Shown here piece by piece: positions 7,502 through 13,981 of a DNA stretch of 20,095 nucleotides. Location of the stretch: the IMG/VR virus record IMGVR_UViG_3300038424_000035, positions 1 to 20,095 of that record; one strand, given 5' to 3'. The position numbers and the translations under genes are program-made. The stretch is from a virus. Under the pieces are notes generated by a model, which saw only the letters and a program-made list of their open reading frames with translations, did not search any database and was not told the DNA's origin. Position 1 is the stretch's first letter, and each line of letters begins with the position of its first letter.

Positions 7502-8748
7502 GCTTTTGATATCTTGCGTTCCATATCTACAAATAGTGGCTCCCAAAACTTTGGGAATACGTTGTCCCAGTCATACTCCAGAATGCCGCTTCGGACCTTC
7601 TGCGCTATCGCGCCGCGGTCGCACGGCTTCACGGCCGCGTAGCCTTCTTCGAGCGCATCCAGCACGGCCCCGGCGTCACAGCGGAGGCGGAAGCCTTCCG
7701 TACCGAGCCACTCGCGGTCGGCGAACTTGTCCGTCTTGATGAGCCAGCCGGTCTTGCAGAGTTCCGGCCCGCTGGTCGTATCGGTCACGACGACGGGAAC
7801 GCCGCACGCCTGAGCCTCGATGATGGGAACGCCGAAGCCTTCGCCGCGTGTCGGGAGCGCGAATAGGTCGAACCCGTTGTAGATATTCGCCATCATCGTC
7901 GCGTCGATCCGGCCCATCCACATCGCGCCCTGGTCCGGCCATAGCACCCAATCGTTGATGCCGATGTTCTTGGCGATTTGCTGATAGTTGAGCGTCTCGG
8001 CGAGAATCCCGCCAGCGTGTGAGTGCAGATAGAGCCGCGCTTCTTCGTGCCGCTCGTGGAACACTTTGAACGCCTGCATGAGCGGGATGTAGCCCTTGCG
8101 GTCATCGCCGTAGTTAAGCCCGACGGCACCGATGAGGAACTCGCCGCCCTTGAGCCCGACGGCCTTGCGGAACGCCTCGCGCCCGGCTGGGCGGATCGTG
8201 AACACCGACGCGTCCATGCCGAGCGGCGCGTAGATAGGCCTTAGCCCCATCGCCTCAAGTTCTCGGATAGCGTGCCGCGTCGGGCCGATGACGATTCCCG
8301 GCTCGACGAATATCTCTTTCATGCGCTCCGATATCCATTCGGAGTCGATGTACGCGACGGCCGCCCATTGCTCTTTCGGGAACAGACGGTGGCCGCACAT
8401 CGTCCAGATGTCCCACGACGTGAAAACGTAATCGAACTTCTCTTGCTCCATCATCTTGTTGATGTAGTAGCCGTTCGTGCCGTCGAACACATCGATGCCC
8501 TGGACTTCCTCGTAGAGTTTGCCGAGCAGGGTGGACGGGTCTTGATGCGCGTCAACCGCCGTGCCAACCTCATCGACCAACTCCATCATCCGGGCGCGGT
8601 CATACCAATAATGCCACCCGGTCGTCTGATGCTTCGTGGCGATTCGGACGTAGTGACCCGCGTCCGTCAGCCGCCGCACCGCTTCAGCGGTGACGATGCC
8701 GTATGCGGTCTTGCAGTCCGGCTCGCTCGAACTCCAAATAATTCTCAT
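7498..8748 (-). CDS. Glycosyltransferase family 4 (GT-B fold)
   Basis: 416 residues from ATG 8748-8746 with AGGAG upstream; another ATG four bases earlier is out of frame. The N-terminal Rossmann-like half starts MRIIWSSSEPDCKTAYGIVT. The domain linker carries APLGMDASVF (GxDxxxF, near 175-183), and the C-terminal half has DRKG at 216-219. The EX7E motif of GT4 enzymes is GEGFGVPIIE with Glu303 and Glu311, followed by ACGVPVVVTDTTSGPEL. The enzyme should be retaining and use a nucleotide-diphospho sugar. It lies between capsid genes and a glycosyltransferase/methyltransferase, HAD and radical SAM group. Glycosylation of virion proteins or of the host surface is therefore plausible. No membrane segment is visible. 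Confidence 0.93.
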   Translation of the reverse strand: MRIIWSSSEPDCKTAYGIVTAEAVRRLTDAGHYVRIATKHQTTGWHYWYDRARMMELVDEVGTAVDAHQDPSTLLGKLYEEVQGIDVFDGTNGYYINKMMEQEKFDYVFTSWDIWTMCGHRLFPKEQWAAVAYIDSEWISERMKEIFVEPGIVIGPTRHAIRELEAMGLRPIYAPLGMDASVFTIRPAGREAFRKAVGLKGGEFLIGAVGLNYGDDRKGYIPLMQAFKVFHERHEEARLYLHSHAGGILAETLNYQQIAKNIGINDWVLWPDQGAMWMGRIDATMMANIYNGFDLFALPTRGEGFGVPIIEAQACGVPVVVTDTTSGPELCKTGWLIKTDKFADREWLGTEGFRLRCDAGAVLDALEEGYAAVKPCDRGAIAQKVRSGILEYDWDNVFPKFWEPLFVDMERKISKA

Positions 8749-8770
8749 TCATGCTCCTGGTCGGAAGGGC

Positions 8771-8792
8771 GGGGGGCCGTTGCCGACCCCCC
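8771..8792 (-). promoter_or_regulatory. GC-rich RNA hairpin with GCAA tetraloop between head and glycosyltransferase genes
   Basis: On the minus-strand transcript 8792-8771 reads GGGGGGUCG-GCAA-CGGCCCCCC, a 9-bp stem with one G-U pair closing on a GNRA tetraloop. The U-G pair is a mismatch on the plus strand, so the hairpin is best formed by the operon mRNA. It sits in the 86-base gap after the decoration gene and about 20 bases before the glycosyltransferase start. No U-run follows, so it is not a standard intrinsic terminator. It could protect the 3' end of the capsid mRNA, mark a processing site or pause polymerase to lower downstream expression. Confidence 0.6.
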
Positions 8793-8834
8793 GACTTCCT
8801 GATATCGCTTCTGAGTTTGCACTCCTGCTTCTGC

Positions 8835-9263
8835 TTACATTGAGGGGACGGTGGACTGTTTGTAGCGTGCCCGCCCGCCGATGAGAGTGACGATGCCGAG
8901 TTCGGTTCCCGAGCCGTTGTTCGTCGTTCCGAGGAACGAAACGTACTGGAAGCCGTTGCCGGCGTCGAGGTCCTGACCTCTGACCTGGCAAACGAGCGCG
9001 AACGTGCTGGCCGTCCCGCCGACCACGGTGGCCGTCGCACCCGTGACCGTCTTGGAGCCGGACCCCGTGGAGGTCGAGGCCTGATACGCCTTCAGCGTCA
9101 GCGTCGAGCCGGAGGCGAGGGCCGAGCCGGAGAGAACGCCGACCAGAAGGTCATAGTTGGCCATGTTGGCGTAGGTGGTCGTGATGGTGCTTTGACCGAT
9201 GGAGACGTGATAGCCTCCGTACAGCACGTCGTATTGCTGTGTGAAATAGTGAATGTTGCCCAT
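8835..9263 (-). CDS. Probable capsid decoration / minor head protein
   Basis: 142 residues from ATG 9263-9261 with a strong Shine-Dalgarno (AAGGAGACCCAAAT), 15 bases after the second capsid gene. The sequence is beta-rich and of the type ...LTLKAYQASTSTGSG... then TVTGATATVV, CQVRGQDLDAGNGFQYVSF, and a final IVTLIGGRARYKQ. I recognise this layout (a quasi-duplicated strand pattern with an L/A-x-GF-x-Y/W-V motif) from small phage structural proteins encoded right after the major capsid gene. Such proteins cement or decorate HK97-fold shells. The assignment rests mainly on size, position and pattern. A strong hairpin follows its stop, as might be expected for an abundant virion protein mRNA. 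Confidence 0.68.
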   Translation of the reverse strand: MGNIHYFTQQYDVLYGGYHVSIGQSTITTTYANMANYDLLVGVLSGSALASGSTLTLKAYQASTSTGSGSKTVTGATATVVGGTASTFALVCQVRGQDLDAGNGFQYVSFLGTTNNGSGTELGIVTLIGGRARYKQSTVPSM

Positions 9264-9278
9264 ATTTGGGTCTCCTTG

Positions 9279-10316
9279 TTAACTGTGTGTGGCGATCGTG
9301 ACAAACGGGCTCACGGTTGTGGACCCGTTCTTCGGCGTGATTGCCGAGGACAGCATCGGCTGTCCGTCCACGCGGAACGTGATTCGCCAGAACGTCTCAT
9401 CTGTGACGTAGCCGTAAGAACCGGGAACGTGCTGAGACGCATCGATGATGATTGACCTGTCGGCTATCAGGTAGTGGGCGAAATCGGCGAGAATCAAATC
9501 GCCGAACGTGCCGAGTGCCGTGGCTTGCTCGGTAACGATAAATGGCCGCCCGAGGATTGTGTTCTGCCCCATGTCGATGTGATTGGCGAGCGCCGTGTCG
9601 CTGCGCTTGAGTTTGATGAGGGAGGCGAGCGCGCCGGGGCTGACGAGCCACACGGCCCGCTTCCAACTGTCGGGGAGGAAACGAGCCGCTACACCGGCGA
9701 TGTCCTCGTAGTAGATATCGGTGGATGTCCCAGCGGCACGGACTGTCTTGATGAGCGCGGGGCAATTGAGAATCCCGAGCGGTTGGCCGGCGCCGGAGCC
9801 GCGAATGAACGCGGCGTCCTCGACAAACGCCAGAGCGCGGCCGATGAAGGTGCGCATGAGGTTGCCGAAGTTGTCAACGTCGGCCATGAGTTCGTTCGCC
9901 GTGAAGAACCCGCCCCCGAGTTTGTGTGGCGTCATTTCAACATCTCCGAACTTGATGCCGGAGATGACGCTCGCGCCGCTGATGGCGGTCGCCGGGGCCA
10001 TCCATGTGAACGTCACCCCACCGTAGATGTAGGTGGAGCGGTCGCTTTCAACGATGGTCCGCACGTGGAGCGAATCGGTGTGCGCTTTCAGCACCACCGC
10101 CCGAGGCCGGACGATGGCATCCTCCAGCGCAACCGCCATGATTTGAGAGGCCCATTCCTCAGGGATGAGGAAACCGCCGAGAGAATCATCCGACATAGCA
10201 AGGTGCCCAGTCTTGACGAGCCGACTGTCGGACGCTTGACCAATGCTGACGGCGCGGGCGCGGACTAGAAATTCACCGAGACTCTTGAAGCCGCCCGTCT
10301 TTGTATCGTAATCCAT
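9279..10316 (-). CDS. HK97-fold major capsid protein, second paralogue lacking the N-terminal scaffold domain
   Basis: 345 residues from ATG 10316-10314 behind TAGGAGCAGAAA. It is clearly homologous to the capsid protein immediately upstream. Shared blocks include DDSxGGFLxPE (43-53), xEMTPHKLGG, RGSGAGQPLGILNC, a TILGRPFIVTE segment and DLILADFxxYLIADRxxIIDAS. These are typical of HK97-family (phage_capsid) proteins. It starts almost directly with the N-arm (FKSLGEFLVRAR near residues 10-21), so it lacks the roughly 65-residue charged coiled-coil region that serves as an internal scaffold in its neighbour. It is full length for a mature subunit and has no frameshift. It may co-assemble with the first capsid protein, form vertices or a variant shell, or have been recruited from another phage. 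Confidence 0.92.
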   Translation of the reverse strand: MDYDTKTGGFKSLGEFLVRARAVSIGQASDSRLVKTGHLAMSDDSLGGFLIPEEWASQIMAVALEDAIVRPRAVVLKAHTDSLHVRTIVESDRSTYIYGGVTFTWMAPATAISGASVISGIKFGDVEMTPHKLGGGFFTANELMADVDNFGNLMRTFIGRALAFVEDAAFIRGSGAGQPLGILNCPALIKTVRAAGTSTDIYYEDIAGVAARFLPDSWKRAVWLVSPGALASLIKLKRSDTALANHIDMGQNTILGRPFIVTEQATALGTFGDLILADFAHYLIADRSIIIDASQHVPGSYGYVTDETFWRITFRVDGQPMLSSAITPKNGSTTVSPFVTIATHS

Positions 10317-10331
10317 TTTCTGCTCCTAGCG

Positions 10332-11582
10332 TCAGGACGTGGTCGAGGCGAGTCCGACGAACGGGGAATAGGTGGCGGAGTTGTCCTTCAAGGTCAACTT
10401 CGTCTGGGGCCAGCATTGCCCAGCGACGCGCAGAACGAACCGCCATGCGGTCTCGTCGTAGTCGAATCTGATGTGCGTGGAGGCGTCGATGGTGATGGCC
10501 TGGCGATCGCCGATGAGGTAGTAGGAGAAGTCGGCGAAGATAATGTCGTTTGCGGTTGCGAGATGGGGCAGTTTTTCCGTGATGAACACGGGCCGGCCCA
10601 GGAGCGTCCAGTTGATGCCGAGGTGTGCATCCGGCTGAAAGACCAGGATGCGGGTATACTCGGTCGAGAGATACTTGGTGCCCATCGTGATGAGTTCGGG
10701 AATGAGGCTCGGGTTGATGACCCAGACCGCTCGATTGAGCGACGTGGGGAGCATGGCCGCATACATCTTGGCGATGTCGTCATAGGAGATGTGCGACACG
10801 ACGGCCCGATAGACGGAAGAGAGACAGCCGCAGTTCAGGACGCCCAGGGGCATACCGGCACCGGAGCCACGCAGGAAAGCGTAGTCCTCGTTCCACGCCC
10901 ACGCCTTCGCGAACTGCCGCTTGAGCATCGGCTCCAGCGCGATGGCGCTGTCGGCGAGCAATTCGTTCGAGGCATAGGTGATGCCGGCCAATTTGTGCGG
11001 CGTCAATTCCATCTGACCGAACAGCGGTGCGGTCCCAGACTTCTGGGCCGCTTCTGCCGTCCAGTAGGCGATGATGCCGCCGAACAGGGACGAGACGTGG
11101 CTCGTGTCGGCGACATAGGGGATTTTCAGCGAGTCGGTCGTCATCGGAATGACGGTCGGCCCGCACCGGCGCACGATTTCATCTTCGATTGCCAGTTCCT
11201 GCAGGTCTGCCCTATAGACCTCAGGGACGAGGAAACCGCCCATTGAGTCGTCGGCGATTTCCGAGTGTCCCGTCGTGCCGGCCCCGCCTTTCTCCTCGAC
11301 GTAGAGTTTGGCGAGACGCGGGTCGAGAGTGCCCGACTTGCGGGACCGATAGATGGAGTCCAAGAAATACCGGAAGCCCTTGAACTCCTTGGCGGCTTCA
11401 TTCGCCGCTTTTTGCTTTTCCTCGGGGATGAGGAATTTCTTATCGGCTTCCTTGATTTTGGCCTCTGCGTCGGCGCGCTGTTCCTTCATAGCGTCGGCGA
11501 CGTACTTGCCCACCGCCTCGTTGACGGCGAGTTTGACGGCCTCGTCGATTTGAGCATTAGCCTGTTTGGTTTCGTCGCTCAT
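10332..11582 (-). CDS. HK97-fold major capsid protein with N-terminal scaffolding (delta) domain
   Basis: 416 residues from ATG 11582-11580; the Shine-Dalgarno is weak, so coupling to the preceding small gene is possible. Residues 1-65 are charged and helical (Ala/Glu/Lys heptad-like), as expected of the delta domain that scaffolds the prohead and is removed by the protease. The capsid core begins near FKGFRYFLDSI and DDSMGGFLVPE (111-121), followed by MELTPHKLAG, RGSGAGMPLGVLNC, NWTLLGRPVFITE and IIFADFSYYLIGDR. These blocks match HK97-type major capsid proteins. It is the first of two tandem capsid genes and the only one with a scaffold domain, so it is the likelier assembly driver. The prohead protease is encoded three small genes upstream. 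Confidence 0.94.
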   Translation of the reverse strand: MSDETKQANAQIDEAVKLAVNEAVGKYVADAMKEQRADAEAKIKEADKKFLIPEEKQKAANEAAKEFKGFRYFLDSIYRSRKSGTLDPRLAKLYVEEKGGAGTTGHSEIADDSMGGFLVPEVYRADLQELAIEDEIVRRCGPTVIPMTTDSLKIPYVADTSHVSSLFGGIIAYWTAEAAQKSGTAPLFGQMELTPHKLAGITYASNELLADSAIALEPMLKRQFAKAWAWNEDYAFLRGSGAGMPLGVLNCGCLSSVYRAVVSHISYDDIAKMYAAMLPTSLNRAVWVINPSLIPELITMGTKYLSTEYTRILVFQPDAHLGINWTLLGRPVFITEKLPHLATANDIIFADFSYYLIGDRQAITIDASTHIRFDYDETAWRFVLRVAGQCWPQTKLTLKDNSATYSPFVGLASTTS

Positions 11583-11586
11583 AAAA

Positions 11587-11784
11587 TTATCCGATGCTGG
11601 CTTTGGATTTCGGCGTGTCGTGCCGCCCGCCGCGCTTCGTGCGTCCTGACATCTCCAGCCGCCTGTTCACCGGCTGACACTTCTCACGGAGTGTCTCCAC
11701 CGGGTACTGGTGCGGCCTGATGTCTCTAGAGCCGGAGCGGGGTGCTTGCCGAATGAGAGCCGAGGCCAGCAGATGTATCGTCAT
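11587..11784 (-). CDS. Small basic hypothetical protein
   Basis: 65 residues, starting at ATG 11784-11782, which overlaps the zinc-ribbon gene stop as ATGA and ends four bases before the capsid ATG. It is rich in Arg, Lys and Ser and has no domain I recognise. Support comes mainly from its exact fit in the chain of overlapping genes. It may act as a coupling ORF that delivers ribosomes to the capsid start, which has a poor Shine-Dalgarno of its own. Confidence 0.5.
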   Translation of the reverse strand: MTIHLLASALIRQAPRSGSRDIRPHQYPVETLREKCQPVNRRLEMSGRTKRGGRHDTPKSKASIG

Positions 11785-11987
11785 AGTAAAACGCTGTCGT
11801 CGGGGATGTCCTCGGCGACCTGAAATTTATGTTCCATGTCTTTATTGCCCAGCGGATGCGTGAGCCGGAACTTCGTTTGGCACTTCGCGCACTTCACAAC
11901 GGCGGTGCGGCGTCCGAGTTCATCGAATGCATCACGCGCTTTTCCGACGAAGCCGCATCCGGGGCATACGATTTCGATTTGGCTCAT
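11781..11987 (-). CDS. Small zinc-ribbon protein
   Basis: 68 residues from ATG 11987-11985, overlapping the upstream stop as ATGA. Two CxxC pairs, Cys8/Cys11 (CPGCG) and Cys33/Cys36 (CAKC), spaced by 21 residues, form a zinc-ribbon knuckle of the kind seen in transcription-factor-like and MJ0042-type proteins. The rest is short and mixed in charge. In this position, between protease and capsid genes, it could be a minor head component or a nucleic-acid-binding accessory. Function is not determined by the sequence. Confidence 0.72.
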   Translation of the reverse strand: MSQIEIVCPGCGFVGKARDAFDELGRRTAVVKCAKCQTKFRLTHPLGNKDMEHKFQVAEDIPDDSVLL

Positions 11988-12244
11988 GTCAATGTGTATT
12001 GAGGCATCCCGTTGTTTGAATCAACGGACTGGGTGCCGTTGCCTATGGTCCCGCCTCCCCAATAAGGAGTCGTTATCGGATCCCAATGAGGCCAGTATCC
12101 CGGCCATTGATAAGGCGGATATGACGGCCAATGCTCGATGACCCGGATGATGGTCGTCGGAGGCTGTGTCGTCAGCGCCTCGACCTGTTTCTTCAGGGCT
12201 TCGAGTTCGCGGAGCAGGTCCGCATGTGTCGGTTGCTTTTTCAT
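11984..12244 (-). CDS. Small coiled-coil protein with Trp/Pro/Tyr-rich tail
   Basis: 86 residues from ATG 12244-12242, overlapping the protease stop as ATGA. Residues 7-25 (ADLLRELEALKKQVEALTT) form a short coiled coil. The C-terminal half is strikingly rich in Trp, Pro, Tyr and Gly (EHWPSYPPYQWPGYWPHW then WGGG). It is not a family I recognise. A helical oligomerisation segment joined to an aromatic, probably flexible tail suits a small virion or scaffold-binding part. Codon phase and the ATGA overlaps on both sides support a real gene. Confidence 0.68.
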   Translation of the reverse strand: MKKQPTHADLLRELEALKKQVEALTTQPPTTIIRVIEHWPSYPPYQWPGYWPHWDPITTPYWGGGTIGNGTQSVDSNNGMPQYTLT

Positions 12245-13527
12245 CTGACCTTACCTCTCAGTTTATCAACGGCGAGAGCGATGCCCTCGTTGATTTGCTT
12301 CCGCAGTTCTTCGGGCGGGATGGCCTTCAGAATATCGAGCGCCACCTGTTTCACCATCTCCTTGTCGAGCGGGATGGCGGCTGGCGGGTTCAACTTTTCG
12401 GGCTGTTCAACTTTCGTGAACACTTGCTTTTCTTGAACAACAGCGGGTAGAGCGCGAATCATGTCCTGTGTATCAAGAATCTCGCCCAGGATGTTCTCGT
12501 ACATCCCGATGGTCTCGTCGTGCATGGCGTCGCGAAGAGCATCAGAGCGAGACAAGTTTACCACAAACGGAATCATCGTGTCCTCATACACCGCTTGAGC
12601 GATGGTATCGTGGATTTCCTTGTGGTCGTTGACCCAGGCGCGCGCCGTCTCCATCGTCCACTTGTCTTTGTCGAACAGGTAGGTGATGATTTTCTTGCAG
12701 TCAACGCAGTACAGCGATTTGATGCCCTTCGCGTCGGACAACGACATCGTGCGAATTTTGTGACCGCTATGGTCGCCCTTGTCCACGGGGATGCGGATGT
12801 AGTTCTCCGTCACCTCGGGCTTGCCGACCGCCTCGTCGAGTGCCTTCTCGACAACGGGTTCGACGGCCTCTTTCGCCATCTCGACAGTCGCGGACGAGTC
12901 CGGCGCGTCGGGGTTGAATTCTTTCGCCGTCGCGGCGGAGATGATACCCTTGCCGACAGCCAGAGTCAGCGCCTCGGGGCATGACGGGATAGGCACGGCG
13001 CTGTATTCCAACAGTTCCCACTTCTTGTAGATGCGTCGCGGTGTGTCATCGCCCGCCTTCTGCACCGGCTCTTCCCACTCGATCGGGATGAAGCCGATAG
13101 ACCATGCGCGGCAGAGCGGTCCGCTCCCGCCGATGTCCTCCGTATAGGCGCGATAGACCTCTTCGGCCTTCGCGGAGTTGGCAAACACCGTCTTGGCGAG
13201 GATACCCTTGCCGTCTTTGCGGAGCCACATATTCTTCGCCACCGGCAGGGAGTGGTAATCATGCCCGAACGGCACGACCGGGTTCTCGCGGAAGTGCTTC
13301 TCCTGCAGACCGTCCGGCAGGATGACCTCGCCGTCGCGGTCCTTGACGCCGGTCGTGATGTATGACACCACGGACCGCTCGGAGGGGTTCGACTCGACCG
13401 TCTCGGAGGTGCCGTACTTGACGACAATCTCCAGGTCGTCTTTCTTGATTTTCAGTCGCTGGGCAACCTCGGCGGCCTTGTCGGGATATACATCGACGAA
13501 TTTCTTTCTCTCGGTAACAAAATCCAT
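12241..13527 (-). CDS. Prohead serine protease (HK97 gp4 / peptidase U35 family) with long C-terminal extension
   Basis: 428 residues from ATG 13527-13525 with AAGGAGACAGGCA upstream. The protease domain occupies about 35-190: catalytic His89 in FGHDYHSLP, Ser143 in AWSIGF, and the LLEYSAVPIPS strand with Glu174, all typical of caudoviral prohead proteases. Family members are usually near 200 residues, so more than half of this chain is extra. Residues about 240-310 include YCVDCKK (a CxxC pair) and FDKDKWTMETARAWVNDHK, a segment seen fused to phage head proteases. The last 80 residues are helical and charged and may act as an internal scaffold, as in protease-scaffold fusions. It should cleave the delta domain of the capsid protein during maturation. 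Confidence 0.92.
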   Translation of the reverse strand: MDFVTERKKFVDVYPDKAAEVAQRLKIKKDDLEIVVKYGTSETVESNPSERSVVSYITTGVKDRDGEVILPDGLQEKHFRENPVVPFGHDYHSLPVAKNMWLRKDGKGILAKTVFANSAKAEEVYRAYTEDIGGSGPLCRAWSIGFIPIEWEEPVQKAGDDTPRRIYKKWELLEYSAVPIPSCPEALTLAVGKGIISAATAKEFNPDAPDSSATVEMAKEAVEPVVEKALDEAVGKPEVTENYIRIPVDKGDHSGHKIRTMSLSDAKGIKSLYCVDCKKIITYLFDKDKWTMETARAWVNDHKEIHDTIAQAVYEDTMIPFVVNLSRSDALRDAMHDETIGMYENILGEILDTQDMIRALPAVVQEKQVFTKVEQPEKLNPPAAIPLDKEMVKQVALDILKAIPPEELRKQINEGIALAVDKLRGKVR

Positions 13528-13540
13528 TGCCTGTCTCCTT

Positions 13541-13981
13541 TTACTTCAGCGAGAATTCTCCTCGCTTGTGGGCCTGCTTCAAGGCCGCGTTTATCTCCGG
13601 GAGGTGCTTCCCGTACCAGATGCGGAACACCTCGGGGTTCACTTTCAATATTTTTGCCATCTTGTCCATGTCATAGACCTGGGCGTTCAGGAACTCGACG
13701 ACCTTCTTCAAGTCGATGTCCGGCAATGCGTCCGGCGACACGACGCTCGACGGATACGTCTCCATCAGCGTGCGCAGTATCGCCTTGACCTTGCCCTGCT
13801 GTTGGTCCATGATGCGGTTCATGGTGTGCGCGCCGGCGTTGACCCACTTCAGCAACCGCTCCAGGTTCAGGTCGAGTTCAAGAGCGATTTTCTCGCCCGT
13901 CCAGGAGAGCGTCTCGGTCATGTACTTCCATGCGACCCAGCGCTCCAATGCCTCTAGCGTGTCATACTTCCAATCGGTCAT
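13541..13981 (-). CDS. Helical phage protein with two helix-turn-helix-like segments
   Basis: 146 residues from ATG 13981-13979, which overlaps the head morphogenesis stop as ATGA and has GAGGAGGAAAC as Shine-Dalgarno. A start at 14047 is not needed and lies within the upstream gene. The protein is almost wholly helical. Two stretches look like helix-turn-helix motifs: 27-46 (WTGEKIALELDLNLERLLKW) and 103-123 (DMDKMAKILKVNPEVFRIWY). It could be a DNA-binding packaging helper or a head assembly factor. I do not recognise the family, and the motif calls are by eye. Confidence 0.68.
   Translation of the reverse strand: MTDWKYDTLEALERWVAWKYMTETLSWTGEKIALELDLNLERLLKWVNAGAHTMNRIMDQQQGKVKAILRTLMETYPSSVVSPDALPDIDLKKVVEFLNAQVYDMDKMAKILKVNPEVFRIWYGKHLPEINAALKQAHKRGEFSLK

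Noticed and set aside
8771-8792. Rho-independent terminator
   Set aside because: The stem is strong, but there is no U-run on either strand after it.
9474-10268. 264-codon plus-strand open frame over the second capsid gene
   Set aside because: Antisense of a clear HK97-fold capsid protein, with low-complexity Arg/Gly/Asp-rich translation and no domain.
10416-11246. 276-codon plus-strand open frame over the first capsid gene
   Set aside because: Also a shadow. That long antisense frames recur over other genes is a caution for the codon-register argument, but this one has no motifs and no promoter.
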